From: Streptomyces sp. 1222.5
GTDB lineage: Bacteria; Actinomycetota; Actinomycetes; Streptomycetales; Streptomycetaceae
DNA length: 64,000 bases
Assembly (NCBI RefSeq): GCF_900105245.1
Contig: NZ_FNSZ01000001.1
Span: forward strand, 4,526,001-4,590,000
Reading direction: 5' to 3'
The translations under genes and the position numbers were made by a program. The notes below the pieces were generated by a model. That model was given only the letters and a program-made list of their open reading frames with translations, was not told where the DNA came from and did no database searches. This document shows positions 35,056 to 43,467 of this stretch, in pieces; position 1 is the stretch's first letter; each line of letters begins with the position of its first letter.

Positions 35056-36540
35056 TCAGCCCTTGAGGGCCGACATCCACGCCTCGACCTCGTCGGAGCG
35101 GCGCGGCAGGCCCGCGGAGAGGTTCCGGTTGCCGTCCCGCGTGACGAGGATGTCGTCCTCGATGCGCACGCCGATGCCCCGGTACTCCTGCGGCACGGTC
35201 AGGTCGTCGGCCTGGAAGTACAGGCCCGGCTCGACGGTGAGCACCATGCCCGGCTCCAGCGTGCCCTCGACGTAGGTCTCGGTGCGCGCGGCCGCGCAGT
35301 CGTGGACGTCCATGCCGAGCATGTGGCCGGTGCCGTGCAGGGTCCAGCGGCGCTGCAGGCCCAGCTCCAGGACGCGCTCGACCGGGCCCTCGACCAGGCC
35401 CCACTCGACGAGCCGCTCGGCGAGCACGCGCTGGGAGGCGTCGTGGAAGTCCCGGTACTTGGCGCCCGGCTGTACGGCCGCGATACCGGCCTCCTGGGCG
35501 TCGTACACGGCGTCGTAGATCTTCTTCTGGATCTCGCTGTACGTGCCGTTGATCGGCAGCGTGCGCGTGACGTCGGCCGTGTACAGCGTGTGCGTCTCCA
35601 CGCCCGCGTCCAGCAGGAGCAGGTCGCCGGAGCGGACAGGGCCGTCGTTGCGGACCCAGTGCAGGGTGCAGGCGTGCGGGCCGGCCGCGCAGATGGAGCC
35701 GTAGCCGACGTCGTTGCCCTCGACGCGCGCGCGGAGGAAGAACGTGCCCTCGATGTAGCGCTCGCTGGTCGCCTCGGCCTTGTCCAGGACCTTCACGACG
35801 TCCTCGAAGCCGCGGACCGTGGAGTCGACGGCCTTCTGCAGCTCGCCGATCTCGAACTCGTCCTTGACCAGGCGGGCCTCGGAGAGGAAGACGCGCAGCT
35901 CCTCGTCGCGCTCGGCGGTGACCTTGTCGGTCAGGGCCGCCTCGATGCCGGCGTCGTGGCCGCGCACGACCCGCACCGGGCCGGTGGCCTCGCGCAGCGC
36001 GTCGGCCAGCTCGCGCACGTCGGCGGCGGGGAGGCCGTACAGCGCCTCGGACTCGGTGAGGGAGTGGCGGCGGCCGACCCACAGCTCGCCCTGGCCGGAG
36101 AGCCAGAACTCGCCGTTCTCGCGGTCGGAGCGCGGCAGCAGGTAGATCGTCGCCTCGTGGCCCTGGCCGGCGGGCTCCAGCACCAGGACGCCGTCCTCGG
36201 TCTGGTTACCGGTGAGGTAGGCGTACTCGACGGAGGCGCGGAAGGGGTACTCGGTGTCGTTCGAGCGGGTCTTCAGGTTGCCCGCCGGGATCACCAGGCG
36301 CTCGCCCGGGAAGCGCGCGGAGAGCGCGGCACGGCGGCGCGCGGTGTGCGCGGCCTGCTCGATCGGCTCCAGGTCACGCAGCTCCGTGTCGGCCCAGCCG
36401 GACTGCATGCTCTCGGCCAGCTCGTCGGAGACGCCCGGGTACAGGCCGTTCTTCCGCTGCTTGACGGTCTCCTCGGACTCGGTCTCGGGGCCCTCCGCGG
36501 TAACGGAATCGGGCACAGCCGGGTTGAGCTCGTCGGACAC
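35056..36540 (-). CDS. pepP: Xaa-Pro aminopeptidase (aminopeptidase P)
   Basis: A 494-residue M24B metallopeptidase that removes an N-terminal residue before proline. The N-terminal creatinase-like domain (about 60-230) precedes the catalytic domain with metal ligands in LLLLDAGVETHTLYTADVTRT (two Asp), HGTGHMLGMDVHD (His) and LTVEPGLYF, IRIEDD-like GVRIEDDILV (Glu). An acidic N-terminal extension (ESEETVKQRKNG) is typical of Streptomyces PepP. The GTG/ATG region at 36540 is preceded by GGAGGATC. Confidence 0.93.
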   Translation of the reverse strand: MSDELNPAVPDSVTAEGPETESEETVKQRKNGLYPGVSDELAESMQSGWADTELRDLEPIEQAAHTARRRAALSARFPGERLVIPAGNLKTRSNDTEYPFRASVEYAYLTGNQTEDGVLVLEPAGQGHEATIYLLPRSDRENGEFWLSGQGELWVGRRHSLTESEALYGLPAADVRELADALREATGPVRVVRGHDAGIEAALTDKVTAERDEELRVFLSEARLVKDEFEIGELQKAVDSTVRGFEDVVKVLDKAEATSERYIEGTFFLRARVEGNDVGYGSICAAGPHACTLHWVRNDGPVRSGDLLLLDAGVETHTLYTADVTRTLPINGTYSEIQKKIYDAVYDAQEAGIAAVQPGAKYRDFHDASQRVLAERLVEWGLVEGPVERVLELGLQRRWTLHGTGHMLGMDVHDCAAARTETYVEGTLEPGMVLTVEPGLYFQADDLTVPQEYRGIGVRIEDDILVTRDGNRNLSAGLPRRSDEVEAWMSALKG

Positions 36541-36700
36541 GTGATCCTCCTCGATACGCCATTGATCTCCCCCGGAAGCCCGCGGCGCTCCTGCTTGTGG
36601 CCGAGCGGGGGGCCTCCATCATCGTACGGTCGTACCGGGAGCGGGCGGGGGCCGGATGACCTGTTATGCCCGGTCATGCCGGCCACGGCCGGCTGGGCCG

Positions 36701-38113
36701 TCAGTCGAAGCGCGCCGCCAGCAGGACCACGTCCTCCTCGCTGTCGGCCGTGTCCAGGCCGTCCGGCAGGACGGTGCGCAGGACGTGGTCGGCGACGGCG
36801 CCGGGGTCGTGGCGCAGTGCCCGCGGGATGCCCGCCGCGGCCGCGTGCAGCCGGGTGAAGGCGCGGTCCATCGGGTCGCCGGTGCGGTGCAGCAGCCCGT
36901 CGGTGTAGAGCAGGACCGTGTCGCCCGCCTCCGCCTGCACCTCGACGCTGGGGGCCTCCCAGCAGGCCAGCATGCCGAGCGGGGCCGAGACGGAGGTCTC
37001 GGCGAACTCGGTGCGCCGCTCGCCGATCAGCAGCGGCGGGCTGTGCCCGGCACCGGCCAGGGTGACCTTGCGCAGCGCCGGCTCGCAGTAGGCGAACAGG
37101 GCGGTGGCCGAGCGGGCCGGCTCGGTCAGCCGCAGCAGCAGCTCCAGGTCGGACAGGACGGCGACGGGGTCCTCGCCCTCCATCACCGCGTAGGCCCGCA
37201 GGGAGGCGCGCAGCCGGCCCATGGCGGCCACGGCGCTGGGCCCGGAGCCGGTGACCGAGCCGACGGACAGGCCGAGCGCGGCGTCCGGCAGCGGCAGCGC
37301 GTCGTACCAGTCGCCGCCGCCGCGCGGTCCGCTGCGGTGCCGGGCGGCGAGCTGGACACCGGCCACCCGGGGCAGCCGGGACGGCAGCAGTTCCTCCGTG
37401 AGGGTCACCATGCGCGCGCGGGTGCGTTCCACCTCCAGCAGCCGGGCGAGGTGCTCGGTGGCGTGCCGGACGTAGAGGCCGGCGAGGTGGCGCTGCCGCT
37501 CGTGGGGTTCGGCCGGCTCGTCGTAGAGCCAAGCGGCGGCGCCGAGGCGGCCGGCGGAGTCGGAGGCGAGGGGCAGGGCGTAGCTGGCGGCGTAGCCGAG
37601 ACGGGCGGCGACCTCGCGGTGGCGGGGGTCGAGGCCGTCCTCGGCGAGCAGATCGGGATGGACGACCTCGGCGCCCTGGCCGGTGTCGTACGGCAGTGAA
37701 GCCTGCGGGACGGTCTCGATGTGCCCGAGGTCCGCCCGGCCGAGACCGAGGCCGAGGGTGGTGCGGGGGCCGAGTCCGTCACCGGGCTCCAGGACCACGA
37801 GGCCGCGGCGGGCGCCGACCAGGGCAGCCCCGGCGCGCAGCAGTTCCTGGAGGGCGGGCTCCAGCGCGTGCGTGCGGGAGAGCCGTTCGGTCAGTTCGTG
37901 GAGCGTGGTGAGGTCGGAGACCCAGCCGGCCAGCCGGTCCTGGAGGACGGCGCCGGGGGCGGGGGCGTGCGGGGCGGGGGCGTTCCGCACGGGCGGATCC
38001 GGGTCCGGGGAGGGCACCGCGTCCGGCGCGAGGGGCATGGGCGCGGCAGTGTGTGGGGCCGTGGGAACCGCTGAATCGATTCCGGCCACTTTCGGAGGAT
38101 GCGGGGCGCTCAT
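36701..38113 (-). CDS. GAF-SpoIIE (PP2C) protein phosphatase
   Basis: A 470-residue signalling phosphatase. After a Pro/Ala-rich N-terminus come a GAF-like sensor (about 60-215: TTLHELTERLSRTHALEPALQELL...) and a SpoIIE/RsbU PP2C domain (about 240-470) with GGGDWYDALPL, TGSGPSAVAAMG, LAGAGHSPPLL and LLYTDGLLHR. It should dephosphorylate a STAS-type anti-sigma antagonist, freeing a sigma factor. Ligand of the GAF domain is unknown. Transcribed alone. Confidence 0.9.
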   Translation of the reverse strand: MSAPHPPKVAGIDSAVPTAPHTAAPMPLAPDAVPSPDPDPPVRNAPAPHAPAPGAVLQDRLAGWVSDLTTLHELTERLSRTHALEPALQELLRAGAALVGARRGLVVLEPGDGLGPRTTLGLGLGRADLGHIETVPQASLPYDTGQGAEVVHPDLLAEDGLDPRHREVAARLGYAASYALPLASDSAGRLGAAAWLYDEPAEPHERQRHLAGLYVRHATEHLARLLEVERTRARMVTLTEELLPSRLPRVAGVQLAARHRSGPRGGGDWYDALPLPDAALGLSVGSVTGSGPSAVAAMGRLRASLRAYAVMEGEDPVAVLSDLELLLRLTEPARSATALFAYCEPALRKVTLAGAGHSPPLLIGERRTEFAETSVSAPLGMLACWEAPSVEVQAEAGDTVLLYTDGLLHRTGDPMDRAFTRLHAAAAGIPRALRHDPGAVADHVLRTVLPDGLDTADSEEDVVLLAARFD

Positions 38114-38724
38114 GGCGTCCGGCTTTCAGACCGGTGCGTTTTGCTCAAAAGCATCGCAAACCCCCATGTGATTCTGCGCCGCTAGCGGTGTCTCCACATG
38201 TACACGCACTCGTGAGGGGATGTCCAGCATTGTCCTGCCGGGATTCCTGGTGTCCATGGGGCGGACCCGGGTTTCCCGCTAACCCCTTGCCTTACTGCCA
38301 AGTTGGCTGAAAACTGCCTCAGGTATCGGTCCATTGCGGTCGACTGGCCCTGCTCCACGGAGCGTCACAGCGGTCGTGATGGGTACGTACTCGGAGAAGG
38401 CCAGGGGTGGCTGGGGGTCACCCGGAACCTGGCGACGGACCCGGGCGTCATAGCCACCGACGGCCGAGCCCCATCCTCCCGTGGCGGAGGCGGAGAGAAA
38501 TACGCGCGACGGCAAACGCCATGCTTCGCCACCCCCACGCCGCAGCCGTGCTCGTGATGGACGTACCAGGAACGCGGGCGCGACCGATGCTCGACCCCAC
38601 GGGGTTCCCCCTGTCGTGCGCAGGGGTGTGATGCGCCAACAGGTACGCACAGTGAAGTGATCGACTCATGTTGTGATGTGGACCACGGTGTTGCCAGCGG
38701 TGCAACGGAAAGGAACGAGCGCTC
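38114..38724. other. 611-bp intergenic region, no clear gene
   Basis: Lower GC than neighbours; frames crossing it lack the third-position G/C bias of real genes. It must contain promoters for the divergent SpoIIE phosphatase and the prim-pol-like gene. A T-rich stretch (GTTTTGCTCAAAAGC near 38138) is close to the phosphatase start. No tRNA or riboswitch fold is recognisable. A small RNA cannot be excluded. Confidence 0.5.
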
Positions 38725-39390
38725 ATGCGCGAGATCCTCGGAAGGCGACGCAGGCTCCTGTCCAGGCGGAACGGCGGGAGGCCCGAGCTGCTCAGCGCGG
38801 CCCTGAACTACGCGGGTGAATGGCGGTGGCCCGTGCTCCCGGGCGTGGCCCCGGACCCGCGGGGGCGGTCGCGGTGCGCCTGCCCCGACCCGGACTGCAC
38901 GGTGCCGGGTGCGCACCCCTTCGACCCGGGTCTGCTCGCGGCCACCACGGACCCGCGCATGGTGCGCTGGTGGTGGACCAACCGGCCGGCCGCGCCGATC
39001 GTCCTGGCCACCGGCGGAACGGCGCCCTGCGCGGTCAGCCTGCCGGCGCTCGCCGCCTCCCGCGCCCTCGCCCTGCTCGACCGGCGGGGCATGCGCCTCG
39101 GCCCGGTCGTCGCCTCGCCCACCCGCTGGGCGCTGCTGGTGAAGCCGTACTCCATGGAACAGCTGGGCGAGCTGCTGTACGCCAAGGACTTCGTGCCCGG
39201 CTCCCTGCGCTTCCACGGCGAGGGCGGCTACCTGGCCCTGCCCCCGTCCGAGACCGGACAGGGCGGCGTCCGCTGGGAGCGTGCTCCGCTGCCCGGGTCG
39301 GCCTCACCCTGGGTGCCCGACGTGGAGGCCGTGGTCGACGCGGTCGTCGACGCCCTCACTCGTACGGGTGTGAGCGCGCCCGAGTTGTAG
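38725..39390 (+). CDS. Prim-pol-like (bifunctional DNA primase/polymerase N-terminal) protein
   Basis: A 221-residue protein resembling the archaeo-eukaryotic primase/polymerase N-terminal family. It starts with LLSAALNYAGEWRWPVLPGVAPD, has a CACPDPDCTVPGAHPFD cysteine/histidine segment, and TTDPRMVRWWWTNRPAAPIVLATGG, as in prim-pol proteins. I do not see a clear metal-binding DxD as in the paralogue at 47462, so catalysis is doubtful. GGAAAGGAACG precedes the ATG. No helicase or primase partner is adjacent. Confidence 0.7.
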   Translation: MREILGRRRRLLSRRNGGRPELLSAALNYAGEWRWPVLPGVAPDPRGRSRCACPDPDCTVPGAHPFDPGLLAATTDPRMVRWWWTNRPAAPIVLATGGTAPCAVSLPALAASRALALLDRRGMRLGPVVASPTRWALLVKPYSMEQLGELLYAKDFVPGSLRFHGEGGYLALPPSETGQGGVRWERAPLPGSASPWVPDVEAVVDAVVDALTRTGVSAPEL

Positions 39391-39444
39391 GGGTGTCCGG
39401 CGCGGACGGGGCGGACGGGGCCCGGCGCTCGTTATCTTCCGCAC

Positions 39445-40101
39445 ATGCAGCGTCATTCCGGGGGCCACCGCGTCCCAGAGCCGCTCCCGGGCGGGCCGGA
39501 CTCCCGAAGGCTTCGTCTGCTCGCCCTCCTGGCCGTCGTGGCGGCCGTGGTCGCGCTGCCGCTGACCGTGGCCTCCGGCGGGCAGGTGGGCGACGCGGGA
39601 CCGGCAGCCGTCCGGGCCCCACAGCGCGGCGCCGACGAGCGAGCCGGTGACACCGCGGCACATGACACGGACGCCGGCCGCCGTGACAAGGACGCCGGGG
39701 CGCGTGGCGGGGACGCGAAGATTCCCTCCGCCGCCCCGAGCCGCTCTCCCCTGCTCCTCGGGATCGGTCTCGCGACCGCCGCCCGCTGCGGGCCGGAACT
39801 CTCCTCGCCGGAGGGCATCGAAGCGCAGACCTGTGTGCTGATCCAGGGCGCGGACACCTGGGCACGCACCTACTACCGCAACGCCACGGGCGAGTCGCTG
39901 GACTCCGTGCTGAGCCTGATGGGGCCGGGCGGCCGGACCGTGCAGATGCACTGCGTGACGGGTACCGACGACGAGCCCGCCACCTGCGAGACGCCCCGCG
40001 AGCACAGCCGGGGCGGACCGGACGCCTACACGGCCGTCGCCGAGTTCGCCGGACGCGGTCCGGACGGCGGGCTGCTGCTGCGCTCGGGCAGCAATTCCTG
40101 A
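39445..40101 (+). CDS. Membrane-anchored secreted hypothetical protein
   Basis: A 218-residue protein with one N-terminal span (RLRLLALLAVVAAVVALPLTVASG), a charged Asp/Arg/Gly-rich linker, and a C-terminal domain with four cysteines (AARCGPELS, EAQTCVLIQG, QMHCVTG, ATCETP) that could form two disulfides outside the cell. No family recognised. It lies 54 bp downstream of the prim-pol-like gene and ends before a strong terminator. Confidence 0.7.
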   Translation: MQRHSGGHRVPEPLPGGPDSRRLRLLALLAVVAAVVALPLTVASGGQVGDAGPAAVRAPQRGADERAGDTAAHDTDAGRRDKDAGARGGDAKIPSAAPSRSPLLLGIGLATAARCGPELSSPEGIEAQTCVLIQGADTWARTYYRNATGESLDSVLSLMGPGGRTVQMHCVTGTDDEPATCETPREHSRGGPDAYTAVAEFAGRGPDGGLLLRSGSNS

Positions 40102-40161
40102 TCCCTGAAAGGGAGTTGACGCCCGGCTGCCCGGCGTGCACCGGGTGCGGACATGGAAAAG

Positions 40162-40201
40162 GCCCGGTTGCTGGCGACGGGGGATGCACCAGCAACCGGG
40201 C
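40162..40201. terminator. Bidirectional terminator
   Basis: GCCCGGTTGCTGG (40162-40174) and CCAGCAACCGGGC (40189-40201) form a perfect 13-bp stem with a 14-base loop, between the convergent secreted-protein and SEC-C genes. Confidence 0.85.
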
Positions 40202-40363
40202 TACTCGAACGGTAACAAGAGATCGGCGGTTCGCAAATTCCGTCCGGGGCATTCGGCCATCGATTTCCCTGGCGGGGCGGGGAGTTGTGACAGGAGTCAC
40301 CTGTTGCCCCGACTGTCGTCACGGCTGACCGACCGTTCAGCCGTGACACACCCGTGCGGGACC

Positions 40364-41353
40364 TCAGCTGAGCGTGACCTGCCGGTTGGTCAGCCCGCCG
40401 CGGGCCCGGCGCTCGTCCGCCGTGAGCGGCTCCTCGGCCGCGAGCGCGGCGGCGAGGCGCTCGGCGAACTCGGCGGCCGGCTTCTCCACGTCCTCGGCCC
40501 CGACCCCGCTCGGCAGGTCCCAGACCGGCACGATGAGGCCGTGAGCACGGAAGGAGCCCACGAGCCGGGTGCCCTCGCCGAGGCTGGAGCGGCCCGCCGC
40601 GTGCAACCGCGCCAGAGCGTCCAGAAGCTGCTCCTCCGGATGCGGCATGACCCAGCGCAGGTGGTTCTTCTCCGGGGTCTCGCACCAGTACGCGGCGTCC
40701 ACGCCGGCCAGCTTCACCGTCGGAATGGCGGCGGCGTTCGCCCGCTCCAGGGAGGCGGTCACCTCGGGGGTGGCGTTCTCCGCGTCCGGCACCCAGAACT
40801 CGAAACCGTCGTGCACGACCGGCTCGAAGGGGGCCTGCGCGTCGAGCAGGTCCTGCAGGCGCGGACCGTCGGAGGGGGCGCGGCGGCCCTGCACGGGGGT
40901 GCCGGGCTCCGCCACCAGCGCGCGCTGGAGCGTGTCGGCGAGGTCGCGGCTGATGTCGCCGGACGACGTGTCGTTCTGCAGGCCGATCATGACCGAGCCG
41001 TCGTCGCGGCGCAGCGCGGGCCAGGCCATCGGCAGCACGGTGGCGAGGGTGACCGACGGGACGCCCTCGGGCAGGCCGCCCGCGAGGGTCAGCTCCGCCG
41101 TCGCGGCCGGGACCAGTTCGCGCAGGGCCACCAGGTCGCACTCGCCGGACAGCCCCTCGAAGGGCCGCTGCACCAGCTCGGTCACGGCGTGCGAGGCCGC
41201 CCGGCCGTGACACGCCTTGTAGCGCCGGCCGCTGCCGCAGGGGCAGGGTTCGCGGGCGCCGACGACCGGAATCTCGCCATCAGCGCCTACGGCGGGGGCC
41301 CCGTCGCTGAGCTGGGGCCGCTTGGCCTTCGTCTGGGGTCGCTTCTTGGCCAT
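40364..41353 (-). CDS. SEC-C motif / DUF5926 family protein
   Basis: A 329-residue protein. A zinc-binding SEC-C motif (EPCPCGSGRRYKACHGR, residues about 35-51) is followed by an actinobacterial domain of unknown function (DUF5926). SEC-C resembles the zinc hook of SecA that contacts SecB/ribosomes, suggesting a chaperone or translation link, but no role is proven. The N-terminus is Lys/Arg-rich. The start at 41353 (MAKKRPQTKAKRPQ) is the family norm. A perfect DnaA box lies 74 bp upstream. Confidence 0.85.
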   Translation of the reverse strand: MAKKRPQTKAKRPQLSDGAPAVGADGEIPVVGAREPCPCGSGRRYKACHGRAASHAVTELVQRPFEGLSGECDLVALRELVPAATAELTLAGGLPEGVPSVTLATVLPMAWPALRRDDGSVMIGLQNDTSSGDISRDLADTLQRALVAEPGTPVQGRRAPSDGPRLQDLLDAQAPFEPVVHDGFEFWVPDAENATPEVTASLERANAAAIPTVKLAGVDAAYWCETPEKNHLRWVMPHPEEQLLDALARLHAAGRSSLGEGTRLVGSFRAHGLIVPVWDLPSGVGAEDVEKPAAEFAERLAAALAAEEPLTADERRARGGLTNRQVTLS

Positions 41354-41426
41354 CGTGGGGTCTCCCGGTTACGGCTCTTCTGGTACGGCGGGAGCCTAGC
41401 CGTTCAGGCCCCGAGCGACGGGAACC

Positions 41427-41435
41427 TGTGGACAA
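41427..41435 (-). promoter_or_regulatory. Isolated DnaA box
   Basis: TTGTCCACA on the minus strand, the preferred Streptomyces DnaA box, upstream of the SEC-C gene. A lone box may be chance. Confidence 0.5.
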
Positions 41436-41554
41436 CGCACGCGCGCTCGACGCCACTGGTGTGAACCGGTGGACGGCCGCGACGTCCCGACGCGCCAGAA
41501 CAGGGGCCGCGTGGACCCGGGCGGACAGGCGCCCCTCGGCGTGTCAGCCGTGGG

Positions 41555-42106
41555 TCAGTCCATGTCCTCGAAGGCGTCCGCGAAGTCCAGGCCGGCCATG
41601 CCGGGGATCAAGGGCGCGGTGACGCGCGTAGCGAAACCGTTCACGCGGCATCCGGCGTCGGGATCGAGGACGTCCTCGTGGACCACCACCCAGACCGTCA
41701 CCTCGCCCCGGACGTCGTCCCGGACTCCCCAGTCGTCGGCCAGGGCCGTGATGATGTTCAGCCCCCGGCCGCCGTGCGCCGTCACCGACGGGGTGGCCGG
41801 TGCCGGGCGGGTCGGGCCGCCGCCGTCCGTGACCTCGACGATGAGCCGGCCGTGCGGGTCGACCCGCCACGCGGCCAGGACGTCACCGTCGCCGGCCGGG
41901 GCGTCGCCCAGGGGCCGCCCGTGTTTGCAGGCGTTGCTCAAAAGTTCGGAAAGGATCAGTACGGCATCGTCGATGACCGATTCCGTCACGCCCCCGCTGC
42001 GCAGTTGCGCGCGCATCCGGTGCCGCGCCTTCCCCACGCCCGCAGGGCCATGGGGTACGGCCATGCTCGACGACGTGGGCACCTCCTGTGCCACCACCAA
42101 CGCCAC
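41555..42106 (-). CDS. RsbW-type ATP-binding protein
   Basis: A 183-residue GHKL-ATPase of the Streptomyces regulatory ATP-binding family. N-box VIDDAVLILSELLSNACKHG, G1 VEVTDGGGP and G2 GGRGLNIITALADDWG are intact, plus a C-terminal tail that ends FADAFEDMD. The GTG at 42106 is chosen because a perfect AAGGAGG lies 8 bases upstream; an open frame continues to 42193 but lacks a ribosome site. Likely an anti-sigma or antagonist kinase. Confidence 0.85.
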   Translation of the reverse strand: MALVVAQEVPTSSSMAVPHGPAGVGKARHRMRAQLRSGGVTESVIDDAVLILSELLSNACKHGRPLGDAPAGDGDVLAAWRVDPHGRLIVEVTDGGGPTRPAPATPSVTAHGGRGLNIITALADDWGVRDDVRGEVTVWVVVHEDVLDPDAGCRVNGFATRVTAPLIPGMAGLDFADAFEDMD

Positions 42107-42410
42107 CCCCGAGACCTCCTTCGCCCCACGCCACGGTGTGGATGCCCCATGGGCCTGTACCGGAAACCGGCCAGTCCCCTTCCGCTGACGCATTCGAAAC
42201 GGTCGTACCCGAAGCGAACGCGCCGGAGCACTCCCTGTGACGATCCGGACCCCCACGGTGACCCCTGGGTCGACGTGTGGCTGGATTTCAGTGGTGTGGC
42301 CGAGACGGGAGGATCCAGCAGTCCCGCGGCCGGGTCAAGGGCCGTGCACGGTTTCTCGACCGCCTCTTGGCACAAACGCCTCCCGGGTCACCGCCCTGGC
42401 GTCCCGGGGA
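42107..42410. other. Upstream region of the RsbW-type gene and GDPD 3' flank
   Basis: I see no gene. The part near 42107-42193 is an open extension of the RsbW-type frame, and the remainder holds only an imperfect GC hairpin near the end of the GDPD gene. Confidence 0.4.
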
Positions 42411-43238
42411 TCAGCGGCCGAGCCGGTCCAGCACCGCGCGCGGGCGGTTGGTGATGATCGCGTCGACGCCGAGCCGGACACACAGGTCGACGTCCTCGGG
42501 CTCGTTCACGGTCCACACGTGGACCTGGTGACCGGCTTCCTTCAGCCGCTCCACGAGGACCGGGTGATTGCGCACGATGCGGATCGAGGGGCCGGCGATC
42601 CGCACGCCCGCGGGCAGCCGCCCGTCGCGCAGCCTGGGGGAGACGAACTGCATCAGGCAGACCGTCGGCAGGGTCGGCGCGGCCGCGCGCACGCGGTGCA
42701 GCGAGCGCGCCGAGAAGCTCATGATCCGCACCGGGGACTCGGCGGCGGTGGCCGGCGCGTCCAGACCGAACCGCTTGAGCAGCATCAGCAGCCGTTCCTC
42801 GACCTGGCCGGCCCAGCGGGTGGGGTGTTTGGTCTCGATGGCCAGCTCCACCCGCCGTCCCGCGCCCGAGACCAGTTCCAGCAGTCGCTCCAGCGTGAGG
42901 ACGGAGGTGTCCGCCGGGTCCTCCGGCCGGTGCTCCCAGTCGGGCTCCTCGTCGCGGCCGCGCCAGGCCTCGCGGGTCTTCCAGGAGCCGAAGTCGAGAG
43001 CGGCGAGATCGGCCAGCTCCAGCGCGGAGACGGCGCCCCGGCCGTTGGAGGTACGGTTCACCCGCCGGTCGTGGACGCAGACCAGATGGCCGTCCGCGGT
43101 CAGCCGTACGTCGCACTCGAGGGCGTCCGCGCCGTCCTCGATCGCCTTCCGGTAGGCGGCGAGGGTGTGCTCGGGCGCGTCCTCGGAGGCGCCCCGGTGG
43201 GCGACGACCTGGATGGAGTGCTGTGGTGCGTGGGTCAC
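42411..43238 (-). CDS. Glycerophosphodiester phosphodiesterase
   Basis: A 275-residue TIM-barrel GDPD that hydrolyses glycerophosphodiesters to glycerol-3-phosphate and an alcohol. Key residues: H14-R15 in VVAHRGASEDAPEHTLAAY, E41 and D43 in ECDVRL, and H56-D57 in CVHDRRVNRTS. No signal peptide, so cytosolic. The GTG at 43238 (MTHAPQHSIQVV) gives the normal N-terminus. Monocistronic. Confidence 0.93.
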   Translation of the reverse strand: MTHAPQHSIQVVAHRGASEDAPEHTLAAYRKAIEDGADALECDVRLTADGHLVCVHDRRVNRTSNGRGAVSALELADLAALDFGSWKTREAWRGRDEEPDWEHRPEDPADTSVLTLERLLELVSGAGRRVELAIETKHPTRWAGQVEERLLMLLKRFGLDAPATAAESPVRIMSFSARSLHRVRAAAPTLPTVCLMQFVSPRLRDGRLPAGVRIAGPSIRIVRNHPVLVERLKEAGHQVHVWTVNEPEDVDLCVRLGVDAIITNRPRAVLDRLGR

Positions 43239-43467
43239 CGCGTCATGGTGCCACCGTCGCCGGGTAGACGGGGCGGCGCGGAGGAATCCGTGCGACGAAC
43301 AGGGGCATAGGCCCTCGAACTTTATGCAACCTTTGCGTTGAAGATCCTATATAAAGAAGAGTCCCGGACCCACAGCCACCGCTTATGGTGCTCTGACGGC
43401 CCGTGGGAAAAGCTGACTGCAGACAAGTGCGACCGACGAACACAGGCGTGGATCGAGGAGAAGAGCT

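Noticed and set aside
38303-38650. Small ORFs in the 38.1-38.7 kb gap (for example MAENCLRYRSIAVDW...)
   Set aside because: Third codon positions are not G/C-enriched, starts lack ribosome sites and I recognise no domain.
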